A DNA stretch of 34,769 bases, from positions 1-34,769 of the forward strand of contig CAXKVR010000834.1 in the NCBI GenBank assembly GCA_964058845.1. The letters are read 5' to 3'. Position numbers and translations under genes: made by a program. Shown in pieces: positions 11,315 to 20,265 of the stretch (within the stretch, counting starts at the first letter, position 1; every line of letters starts with the position of its first letter). The notes beneath the pieces were generated by a model. That model was not told where the DNA came from and did no database searches. It saw nothing but the letters and a program-made list of their open reading frames with translations. This DNA comes from Carex sylvatica (taxonomy: Eukaryota; Streptophyta; Magnoliopsida; Poales; Cyperaceae).

Positions 11315-11335
11315 TTCCCGATCTGCACCAAGCGA
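11315..11335 (-). ncRNA. miR168: mature miR168-5p
   Basis: The 21-nt segment begins TCGCTTGGTGCAGATC and ends GGGAA. As recalled, the common eudicot form has G at position 14 and the grass form has A at position 14 with a final C. This copy combines A at position 14 with a final A. The 5' T fits AGO1 loading. Confidence 0.93.
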
Positions 11336-11477
11336 GTCTGAGGCGGTGGCGACCATAGATAACAGAGAGAGGAGAGGCGAAGGCACTGAAGGGTAGGTGA
11401 TGAAGAGAGAGGCTGAGGAACGAAATTAAGGATGAATGGGAGAGAGAACAACTGAACAAGAGATGGCATTTGGTTGG

Positions 11478-11483
11478 TTTATA
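11478..11483 (-). promoter_or_regulatory. TATA box of MIR168
   Basis: The minus strand reads CCAATATAAACC, with TATAAA at 11483-11478. A start site near 11450 would put the mature miRNA about 115 bases into the transcript. The intervening leader is pyrimidine-rich, as is usual for plant Pol II transcripts. Confidence 0.55.
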
Positions 11484-11680
11484 TTGGAGAGGTAGTAGCG
11501 TAGTGTCCTGTCCTAGTCAAACTGGAGACATCCATCACATTGGCAACCTCTCCATTTAATCTAGATTTTTTTTGTTAGATTTTGCATGATTTAATAATCT
11601 TAGTTATAATAAATGATTGAACAATTTAATTGGCCAGTTAAAAATTGTTTTTATATTTTAATTGTTGCTGATAGTTATTA

Positions 11681-11910
11681 CAATCATATTTGATTGTGGA
11701 GTAAAGTTGATGAAATTTAAATTGTTTACTTCTTCTTACTTATTATAGTTTACACTTTATTTGATATTTTAAATCACAGTTTAAATTAATCCGTATGAAA
11801 AAGTAAGATGTTGGAAAATCAAACTATATTTATGATTTATGATAGTGAGTTCTACATACAGAATAAATCCGAATTAATGTACATTTTACTTCACAATCAA
11901 ACATAACCAG
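11681..11910. mobile_element. Probable MITE with 20-25 bp inverted ends
   Basis: The left end contains CATATTTGATTGTGGAGTAAA; the inverse of the right end reads TATGTTTGATTGTGAAGTAAA. The interior is AT-rich and non-coding. I could not fix the target-site duplication, so the superfamily is open. Confidence 0.5.
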
Positions 11911-12298
11911 TAGTAAGTATTTGTCTCAAACAATAAAATAGATATATATTTAATATGTATTTTTAAAGTACAAAATTATGTATTTATCACTACAATTACA
12001 TATTAATTATCTACATTATAAAACTCACATATTTATTCAATACAATTTAATGTATATAAAAAATATATCAAAAACTCATGCTAATCATGTTTAATATTTC
12101 AAAAATTATAATTAAACAAGTATATAATAAAATAGACTGATTTATTCATTCTCCTTCTTTCTTCTCTCGAATTATCAAGTAGAGTCTCAATTTTTTTTTT
12201 GCTTTGCATTTTTCTTATCTCCAGAGCTTCTTTTTTTTTTTTTATCGCTCTCGCTTTATAATTTGTCCTCATTTCTTTCGTTCCAATATTTACTAATC

Positions 12299-13563
12299 GA
12301 CTACATCAGAAAAGTATTTTCTGCAACCGGTATGATCTCGGTGCTCTAGGTAAAATAAATATTCTATGAAATTTTAAATTTAGTTTTAATTTTGTCATAT
12401 AATACTAATTGTCTTTTTTTTAATGTTTCAGGCAAGAGGAGAGCATGTTTCGCTCTGATTGATCTAGCAGTGCTTAGTCGCATTCTTTACAGTCATATTT
12501 TTCTATACCGCCAGCTTCGCATCTCACAGAAGAAGATATCGACATGATATCTTCTCAGATATTTGATAAGATGGAGGCTCGCATCGAGGCTTGGTTGGTG
12601 ACTCGATTCAAAGCTTCTTTGTACGAAATTCAATATTTCAATATGTTTTAATTGTGAACTCTAAACCCTGAATCATAATTATCTAAAATATATTTTTACA
12701 ACTTCACAGGAAGGTTCGGGCTCACAGTCGGCCTCGATTTCCGCTCCTCAGGATGACAAGGATGATGACGAGGGACAGTGGTCGGATGTTGACGACGATG
12801 GTACTGCTTAGTTTAGTTATTTATATCTTGTTCAGATGTTGTCTTGACATTTAGATTATATGTTCATGGTACTTGATTAGATTATCTGTTTATGTTATCC
12901 GACATTTAGATCGATATATTACTTGACATTTCGATATTTATGTTTGATCAATATATTATCAGTTTTTTGATATTTATGTTTATATATATTTTGTATGTAT
13001 CGATGTCTTGTATTATGTGTATGTATCAATGTTTTGATTTATGTATTGTATATATCGATGTTTATGTTTAAATTTATTTGTATGTTTACGCTGTATGTTG
13101 GTACGTGTCGTATCAATTATTAAATGGTGCAAATTTAAATAATAAAAAAAATCTAAAAAATTGACAGAAAGCTTTCTGCAACCGTTTTTTAAGTATCAGC
13201 GATCATTTTTTTAATCGCAGAAATTTTTTCCTGACGTCAGCAAAACACTATCAGCGACTGGTTTTTTGGTCGCAGAAACTTTTTTCTGACGTTAGAAAAA
13301 TACTACCAGTGACCGTTTTTTGAGTTTCTGCGACCATTTTTTTAATCGCAGAAACTATTTCCTGACGTTAAAAAAAACAGCGATAAAAATAAATTGGTCG
13401 TAGAAAAAGTATCAGCGACCGTTGATATCAGCAGAAGAGTATATGCGATAATACTTACAACGATCGGAATTGTCTATCTGCGATCGTATTTATGTTCTGC
13501 GACCGGCACAACAACTTTCTGGAATCAGAATTCCAGTAGCAGAAAGTGCTTTCCGTTGTAATG
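12299..13563 (+). mobile_element. Non-autonomous CACTA-like (En/Spm) transposon, 1265 bp
   Basis: The 5' end GACTACATCAGAAAAG..TTTTCTGCAACCGG and the inverse of the 3' end (CATTACAACGGAAAGC..TTTCTGCTACTGG) form decayed CACTA-type terminal inverted repeats. A 3-bp target duplication ATC flanks it (12296-12298 and 13564-13566), the size made by CACTA transposases. From about 13160 to 13550 the right side carries many subterminal repeats of TTTCTGCGACCG and TATCAGCGACCG type in both orientations, plus CTGACGT blocks; such arrays are where CACTA transposases bind. The left side has few of these repeats, so the element is asymmetric. Internal coding is limited to the relic at 12493-12811. Confidence 0.78.
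12493..12811 (+). pseudogene. C-terminal relic of a CACTA transposon protein
   Basis: Two open segments lie inside the CACTA-like element. The first, from 12493 after a TTACAG acceptor-like site, reads PPASHLTEEDIDMISSQIFD and continues KMEARIEAWLVTRFKASL until about 12621. The second, 12710-12811 after CTTCACAG, reads EGSGSQSASISAPQDD, an acidic DDKDDDE stretch and WSDVDDDGTA, then TAG. An amphipathic helix followed by a Ser-rich and acidic tail resembles C-termini of proteins encoded by plant CACTA elements. The donor site between the segments is not a clear in-phase GT, and the catalytic part is missing. Family assignment is inferred from position and character. Confidence 0.5.
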
Positions 13564-13672
13564 ATCACTCACTTGTCAGCTTGATGAAGACGACTTCATA
13601 TGAAGAGTCTTCAAGATTAATAATTATATATGTTTGTGTTATTCTTTTATGTTACAGTGAACATAATATTTA

Positions 13673-13986
13673 GGCTGTGCTTCAGAACGCAGAGGAAAAC
13701 TCTTCATTAAAGAGAAGGGAAGAAACAAACAACGGAGGTAGCCAATTCTCTGCACAGTATTTTTTTACACCTCAAATTGAGAGGTACAGATCTAACCAAA
13801 ACAAAGCACGGCAGTCTCCTCTCTTTCCCTCCGCATAGTATCGCGTACCCTCAACTATCTCTTCAATTCTCTCATTCTGGAGCAGGAGAGGACCGTCAGT
13901 CAGATACGGTCTGACAATCTCTTCCCCTCCACACAGTGTTTTCCTCCTCCCTTCCCTCCGCGTACCTTCAATTGGCGAGCACGCCC
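13673..13986. mobile_element. PIF/Harbinger-type MITE, 314 bp
   Basis: The element is flanked by TTA on both sides (13670-13672 and 13987-13989), the target duplication of PIF/Harbinger elements. Ends GGCTGTGCTTC and, inverted, GGGCGTGCTCG form short terminal repeats. The interior is unusually GC-rich for this window and non-coding, with CTCTTC-rich tracts. Confidence 0.72.
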
Positions 13987-13989
13987 TTA

Positions 13990-14725
13990 AAGTCCTTAAT
14001 AATTATGATTTTATATGTTTGATTTCTCTAATGAGTAAGTACATAACTTTTTTTTTATATAAGAATTATTTTCATTCTTGTAAGGAGAAAATAGGAATTA
14101 TGATTTTAAAAGAATATCGATGATGTATTGAAAATTAACGTAGAATATAATTAATTAAATATGTGATTTATTGTAATTTATAAAGATAAATAATATGTTA
14201 TTGTAAATTTTGAAAGAAAATATACGTAATTTTTTTTTTTTTTTAAGTATACACCTGATATACTTTTATTAAATAATAGTCATTTATTACAAATTTACAA
14301 TACAAGAGATCTGGCATTAAGCGTGAACTTAAATATTTTTAATTCAGTAAAGTATGTTTGTTTAGAAGAATTTTTTTGTACATTTAAATCATGTACCTTA
14401 GCTATTAAAACGTAGAAGATGCATCCTTCATTCCTTCCTCATCTCATAAATTCTTGATTAGTCTTTTGATAGATCGAACAACTCCACGAGAAAATAAAAT
14501 GATGAGCATTGTGGAACTTTGAAATAGAAAATAGTTTTCAGCATTTATTATAAATTGTTATATTATTGCCCATATATAAGTCTTGATATGTTAGGACTTA
14601 GGACCTAATGATAATAGTATAATATTTTACACTAAAGGGTTAAATTCCAGTAAGAAACGAGGCAGATTTTAATTTATGAAATGTGCAATATTTGTGCTTA
14701 TGGAAAAAACTAGAAATAAGAATTA
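13990..14725. other. AT-rich intergenic region
   Basis: No gene or clear repeat structure seen. It contains homopolymer runs such as the T-run at about 14229-14244. Confidence 0.5.
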
Positions 14726-14734
14726 TATATGCGG

Positions 14735-15136
14735 AGTAGAACTATGGTGTTTTTAAGTTCATCAAGTTTCTTAATGAATTCAAGTCTAAAATTCATCGAA
14801 TTGGCTTCAAATTATGAATCCGAACTGTTAAAATCCGCCTATCTTACGAGTGATGTGTCTACATGTGAAAATTTTAAAACATTCGAATTAATTTAGTATA
14901 AATTCAAGCGGTCAAAATTAAAAGGTTAATAAATTAATTTTAATACATTCATTTTTTTAATCTTTTTTTACCACTGACTCTATGTAAAATTAATTTCAAA
15001 ATTAATTTTTTTATATGTAGATGCATCACTCATAAAGTAAGTGAATTTTAATAATTTAAATTTATCATTTAAAATCAGAATGAATTTTAAACTTAATCAC
15101 CGGGACTTGGCGAACTTAAGAACACCACTCTCTCTC
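14735..15136. mobile_element. Mutator-like MITE, 402 bp, with 9-bp target duplication
   Basis: A perfect 9-bp direct repeat TATATGCGG flanks the element (14726-14734 and 15137-15145), the size typical of Mutator-like elements. The two halves are inverted copies over roughly 150 bases: TGGTGTTTTTAAGTTC on the left against TGGTGTTCTTAAGTTC inverted from the right, and further in GAGTGATGTGTCTACATGTG against GAGTGATGCATCTACATATA. It has no coding capacity. Confidence 0.75.
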
Positions 15137-15145
15137 TATATGCGG

Positions 15146-16016
15146 CTTTTATTGATCCAAAGCACTGCTGGTGGAGAAAACGAACATTTCTAGCTTGGAA
15201 CAAATGGAGAGATTATAGTTTAAGAATAGTTGCTGGTTTCACGTGGCACAGGCGGCGTTTTGCGAAGGACTAACTCAGACTTCTGGACACGTTTGACTAG
15301 ATTCCGTCCATATAATTTTTTATTTGGACCTAACAAAACGAGTTCGTATGATCGTATCCCCTCGTATCCGTATCTTTCCGGATACGTGGCCCAACACAAT
15401 TAAAACGGAGAAAAAAAAGACGGTCCAGATTTACTTTCAGTCCGTGTCTATTCGGAATGGCGCAGGAGCCAGTATTATTTGTGCTTTAAAATTCATGTCA
15501 AGTTAAAAAAAAACAGATTTTGAAATGTTCGTTTCAATTGTACTCAGTCAAGTAACCTGAGAGGGATGTGAATTTGTATCTCCTCAATATCTCAGATGCA
15601 ATTTATACAGATGAATGGTCTATATTAATCTCAGCCTAAGTCAAATTCAATCGGTGCCTATAAAAGGAACCGAATTCTTCGCCCGCAGAAGCAAAGAATT
15701 TCTGCTCTCAGAGTCACTATTGGTGGACCTTCAGTTTAAAAATTAAATATGACTGACTCCCTTTAACAGTAACCGGCCCTACATTCCAGTAACTGAGGGA
15801 GCAGAAAATTCTTACACCCCGGAAGGCATGTGATCTCCTTCCCCTATAAAAATTATTAGAGATATATTTTGAAATTAGTACTAGGTTAAAGGAACGATTC
15901 AGATTTATTAATTGCACGTACCTGGGAATTCAAATTCTAACATACTATATATTTTTTACCACTGATTTCATACTAAATAAACTCGATAATTTCAAATTTT
16001 ATATGTAAACTCATCA
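15146..16016. other. Intergenic region with a short hairpin and a partial MITE
   Basis: No supported gene. AGAATTTCTGCTCTCAG near 15694 is inverted as CTGAGGGAGCAGAAAATTCT near 15796. The part from about 15950 to 16016 (TTTTTTACCACTGA..TTTTATATGTAAACTCATCA) resembles the right inner half of the Mutator-like MITE at 14735-15136. The retroelement LTR begins directly after it. Confidence 0.45.
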
Positions 16017-16533
16017 TGTTGAATTTGGGGCACCACTAATTACTCTAAAAACAGAAAATAATAGCAATTAAAAGTAAATAGAAGAGTTTAGAGAAATTTG
16101 ACACGCGGGATGATAACGGAGTTCGACAAAACAAAGGCCTACGTCTCCGGGGCTTTGCAACCTCTTCTAGGTGCGTCTTTCTATTACCCAATACGAAAGG
16201 ATTACAACTTGTGAACCGTTGAGCCCTTACAATCTAAGCGAAAAGTCAATCGGCCAACTAGAAACGAGATCCAGCGAGCCCTTACAACCAAGGGAAGTCA
16301 TACGGCCTCCTAGAGATGAGAACAAGGTGTCTAAGTTTAAGCTACTCAAGAGAAATACTCAATAGATCACTCTAATCTAATCTAACTTGAGATTAGTGAA
16401 GTGGATTTGAGGTTGTTTGAGGAATTTTGAAGTTTTAAGCTCTCACAACAATGGAGTAACTAAAGCTCTCAGAAAATCACGTTTTAGAAGTTTAGGGTCG
16501 ACTGGAATACTTTGGGAAGAAAGCCTAAAGCCT

Positions 16534-16541
16534 TATTTATA
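16534..16541 (-). promoter_or_regulatory. TATA box in the LTR
   Basis: The minus strand reads CTATAAATAAGG, downstream of the AACGTT cluster and about 520 bases from the LTR end. It is the likely core promoter of the retroelement. Confidence 0.55.
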
Positions 16542-16569
16542 GAAACAGCTCAAAAATGAGCTAAGTGAG

Positions 16570-16995
16570 CTAAAACGTTACCAACATTTTCTAAAACGTT
16601 ACAACATTTTAGTTCAAAATACGATCTAGGGTTTTAATTTTCTGACAGCTCAGCTAATCGATCAAAACGTTACAAACGATTGTATAATGTTATGTAACGT
16701 TTTGCACTGACTCAAACTTGATCAAAAACATAAATTTCTAAAGCTCAGAATTAATTAAATCGTTACAATGTTTTATTTTGAATTCTGATACAGCTGTGCT
16801 TAAAGCTCTGACACTCTTGAAACGTTACAACGGTTGTAAAACGTTGCAACGTTTAAAGTGGAATTTAGACAACTGTATTTAGCAGTTCTGACATAAATAT
16901 AAAACGTTACAACGTTTTATTTTGTTTTCTGAGTTTGATCAATTATTTCTTCAGCGTTTCAGACATGTCTAAAACGTTACCAACGTTTTATCCCT
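16570..16995. repeat. AACGTT palindrome cluster, LTR copy
   Basis: By hand count about eleven AACGTT hexamers, mostly paired as AAAACGTTACAACGTTTT or with ACC as spacer, spread over roughly 420 bases and separated by unique sequence. Several copies are decayed (AACATT, AACGGT). The cluster lies upstream of the LTR TATA box. Confidence 0.85.
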
Positions 16996-17217
16996 GTTTA
17001 AACAGCCTCAAACTTAGTTTACCAAGCTTCTGGTTTTACAATTCGAATTCTTGATAAGTGTTTTCATGATTTCTTCAGTCCAAGTATTCCATTATGCAAT
17101 TTCATTTGACTTGAACCTACATATCTTTCAAAACTAAAAGAAATCATAAAATTTAATAATTGTATGTTTTTGTAAATTAGTCAAATAGACGAGAAAGATT
17201 ATTGCTACAACCAACAA

Positions 17218-17229
17218 TCTTCTCCTTTT
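17218..17229 (-). other. Polypurine tract
   Basis: The minus strand reads AAAAGGAGAAGA one base before the LTR start TGTTGG, the expected place for plus-strand priming. Degenerate copies of a CCCCTTTTGG/GGGAG block also occur at about 17310-17390, as is common upstream of the 3' LTR in this lineage. Confidence 0.65.
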
Positions 17230-17981
17230 GACGATTTGCGAAAACATACAATGCTAGTAAATGCATAAGTCTAATTTTGTATTGTTTAGCGATTGGTACC
17301 AATTTCTTCCCCTTTTGGAAATCGACGAAAGGGAGACAAATAAGCACATTTTCAAAGTGCTCCCCCTCAAAATATGAACTCCCTCTCAATTTAGTAATAT
17401 TATACCAATACATAAAATATAATTGAAGGTATATTCTTCCATTGTTCACAACAAGTGACAAATACATTAAAAAAAATTATCATTTGATAAATCAATTCAT
17501 GCATATTTACATATGCACACAAGTCAATTCATTTTATGTGTTTCAACATTACATATAACTTATGAAGGTTCCAAGATATACAAGTATAGGCATTCGATAA
17601 TTTTGCAATTTAACCCTTGACAAGTTATCAATTCATACAATTTCTACATCACTTCCTACACCACTTCCTACATTTTATACATATCATCATCAATCAACAA
17701 ATTTTCATGATATAGCAATTCAAGTAAGTCATGAAAATGATATTTTTGCATTTCAATCCTATCAAAAATTCATAATTCATAAGATATAACAATTATGCAA
17801 TTTAATCCTTAAATCCACAATTCATCAAATTTTAACAAACACAAGCAATTCAAACAATTCACATTACAATTTAAATCTAATTAATGTTCAAATTTAACAT
17901 GCAACTAAGAGAATAAAAGTTCATAGCAACCCAATTAGCAAATTAGATTTAAAGTTCATTGAATTTAAAAATTAAATTTTG

Positions 17982-19271
17982 CTACTCGTTGCCTCGTTGA
18001 TGTGATGGACCAGCGGCTTGAGGTTCCTCTTCTTCTTGAGGATTCGAAGTGCTTGAGGCAACTCTATACACCGCTATGAATCGAGATGTGAGACTCGATT
18101 GTGAGTCACGAAGCATGCCGATGTTTCTTGCATTGAGATCGATTTGATTGCGTATGTTCCTCATTTCGTTTCTCATTTCAGTTCTCATTTCTTGAGCCTC
18201 CATACGTTGTGCATAGAGTTATTGGAAATTATTGAGGGAATTGGTCTTAGTATGGTGGTACTTGTGCCGGGTTTTCTTATTGTTCATGTTGTTTGGGATT
18301 CCAATATTGATTTGGAAGAGAATCTTTTCTATTGATCCACCGATTTATATCCCGTTGATCGAGAGCATAGTGCATTAGACCCAAAACGGCAGTAACTAGA
18401 ACCCAATTTATCTTAGTTAACTGAGAAACCAAGTTAATCGGAAAGAAGTAGTGTTGGTCCTCTGGTATTTCAATACCATTTGCCCGAATGATTTTATGGA
18501 TGAGATGGGCATATGGCAAGTGAGTCGCCGTGCTTCCAAAAGCGCTTTGCAGGTGACGAATGATGATGTATGAGATGTTGAATTGTTTGTCATTCTTTTG
18601 AATGAGATGTCGTAGGTAGTACATGGGTCCCCATTCAAGGTTGGTCTTTATAGTGGATTTAGGGACAATAATATTATTGATGGATAGGAAAAACAAATCT
18701 ATGCATGGATGAAAGATGAGATACATAGACTGGACCACCACCGATGTTGTTCGGTCAAACCATTTCTTGTAATGATCGGTCGTATCAACGGCCATTTGAG
18801 TCCAACCCCTCAAGATATATGTTTTCTCACCCTCATTCGGCAATTTAAGCCATTGTGCCACATTCTCAAGTGAGAGATGAATTTCTTTCCCGCAAACCCA
18901 AGTGGTGAGATAGACAGGTTTTTCTTAATTGTAAGATTGGCATATAAGGTTCGTGTAAGAAGGTCGGTATACGGTTCACAAGCGGTCAAGATTGGTTCCC
19001 ACCTTCAATGGTTTATAAACTCAATGATTTTATCGTCTTCGGGTTGACAAAAGGTAACCGATGACTTAGTAAAATAGTAACAATTCGATAAATGCCGGTT
19101 CTTAAAATTGAATATGAAGTTCTCATATCCCGTTGCATCCCAAAATAAGTATTGGTTGGTTTGTTCAAATTCAAAGTTTGGTTCAAGGTTTGCACCGCTA
19201 CCTTGACCTTCCTCAATTCCTAATCGGAATCTTTTCTTGCCCTTAGAAACTGCACCTTTCTTTGAAGCCAT
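17982..19271 (-). pseudogene. Env-position extra ORF of the copia element, broken
   Basis: The reading starts MASKKGAVSKGKKRFRLG at 19271. A TGA at 19005-19007 replaces a probable Trp codon. Near 18925, in an A-run, the frame shifts by one and continues through VYLTTWVCGKEIHLSLENVA, the open part from 18861 to 18277, then shifts again. The C-terminal part (18203-17982) is a charged heptad-like helix, MRTEMRNEMRNIRNQIDLNA, ending in a Ser/Glu-rich tail. The GK-E-I-H-L-S and LPYAHLIHKIIRANGIEIP blocks match my memory of the family described as putative plant transposon protein (Pfam PF20167), often found beside Sirevirus pol. There is no obvious signal peptide or fusion peptide, so a true envelope function is not supported. 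Confidence 0.65.
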
Positions 19272-19640
19272 TAGATTGAGTTAAAATTGAGAAATTACCG
19301 ATTGATGAATTAAGTACCAATCCGAGAAGGACACTTGAAGCTTAGTGGTGAAGTCGGATCTTTGATCGAACGGTCGGATCGCTGAAATTCCAACTAGGGT
19401 TTTGGTTAGGGTTTAGAAGAAGAGAGGAGAGAGAGAGAGAGAAACTTGAATTTGAGGGTAGATTCGGGTAGAGGGAAGAGAGGAGAAGAGAAATTCGAAA
19501 TTTTTTCTTGATTTAGTTGATTGTGGTGGCCGGAATAGGAGGAGAGAGAGAACGGCAGAGAGAGAGAGAAATAGAGAAAGAGAGGAGGCGTGAGTGGAAA
19601 AGAAGAGGAAGGGACGGGTCCGGATCCATTTAAGTGTCTT
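19272..19640 (-). other. Pyrimidine-rich leader of the env-position ORF
   Basis: On the minus strand this stretch is rich in TCTCTCTCT runs and carries AAACCCTAACCAAAACCCTAG, looking like a typical plant 5' UTR directly upstream of the ATG at 19271. It suggests that the extra ORF may have had its own transcript or spliced leader. No TATA box is evident. Confidence 0.4.
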
Positions 19641-20200
19641 TTTCGCCTAAAACGTTACAACGGTTTATAAAACGTTACCAATGTTTTCTTAATTACTGCA
19701 TGATTTCTCTAAAACGTTATAACATTTTCAAAACGTTATGTAACGTTTAGCACTGACTCGAAATGATCTTTTGTCAAAAATTCTATTTCTCAGATTTTTA
19801 ACATTTGATTTAAATCGCTACTAACGTTTATGAAACGTTACCAATATTTTTATACAACGTTACAACGTTTATAAAACGTTAACCAATGTTTTACTCAAAT
19901 ACTGCATGATTTTCATGAAACGTTACAACGATTTGAATATGTTATGTAACGTTTAGCACTGACTCGAAATGACCTTTTTGCCAAAAATTTCATTTCTCAT
20001 ATTTTCAACATTTGATTTAAATCATTACCAATGATTATGTAACGTTATAACGTTTTCGCTATTTTGTCTGTATTTGATTTAAATCGTTACCAACGTTTAT
20101 GAAACGTTACCAACATTTTATCTGTATTGCCAGTTAATTGAGTACATTAGATAAAAACGTTACAACGTTTGATAAACGTTACCAACGTTTTGCTTTGACA
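19640..20200. repeat. AACGTT palindrome cluster, internal copy
   Basis: By hand count about twenty AACGTT hexamers, many paired as AACGTTAC-AACGTT, over about 560 bases between the end of pol and the extra ORF. A longer unit, starting TAACGTTTAGCACTGACTCG and running through CATTTGATTTAAATC, is repeated with a period near 206 bases (19741 and 19947). The LTR cluster has a related unit, TAACGTTTTGCACTGACTC, so the two clusters share ancestry. Confidence 0.85.
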
Positions 20201-20265
20201 GACAAGTCTTAAAATGAACTGTTTTGATTGCTATGAATTCTTTTGAAGTGAGGATTTAATATGCC

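Larger units (their letters stand above)
11236..11348 (-). ncRNA. MIR168: microRNA168 precursor hairpin
   Basis: On the minus strand one arm contains the mature miR168 (11335 down to 11315) and the other arm the conserved passenger strand (11265 down to 11245). The arms align over 29 positions without gaps: CTCAGA pairs fully, CTTGG, GCA and CGGGA pair, and there are G-U wobbles and a few mismatches, as in other MIR168 stems. The lower stem CCGCCTCAG/CTGAGTCGGG adds further pairing. The loop is about 49 bases. miR168 guides cleavage of AGO1 mRNA and so provides feedback control of the microRNA pathway. A TATA box lies about 140 bases upstream. Short open frames overlapping this region on both strands are byproducts of the hairpin sequence. 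The exact ends of the precursor are inferred from pairing only. Confidence 0.93.
16017..17216 (-). repeat. 3' LTR of the copia element, about 1.2 kb
   Basis: The LTR begins TGTTGGTTGTAGC at 17216, immediately after the polypurine tract, and ends TTCAACA at 16017, giving the usual TG..CA borders. Beyond its end the flank CATCA (16012-16016) is the candidate half of a 5-bp target duplication; the other half is lost with the truncated 5' side. The U3 part holds the AACGTT palindrome cluster (about 16570-17000), followed by a TATA box and a transcribed R/U5 region. The inner border is firmer than the outer one. Confidence 0.65.

Noticed and set aside
11117..11459. Overlapping open frames of 70-89 aa on both strands around 11.1-11.46 kb.
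   Set aside because: They coincide with the MIR168 hairpin and its leader; open frames on both strands are explained by the stem sequence and show no protein family.
11988..11998. CACTACAATTA as a possible CACTA left end.
   Set aside because: No target duplication or inverted match supports it; the end at 12299 has both.
15657..15670. CTATAAAAGGA as a plus-strand promoter.
   Set aside because: It is a reasonable TATA-like word, but no supported gene or transcript lies downstream.
17177..17467. A 96-aa minus-strand open frame.
   Set aside because: It spans the polypurine tract and the LTR border of the copia element, and the protein has no family features.
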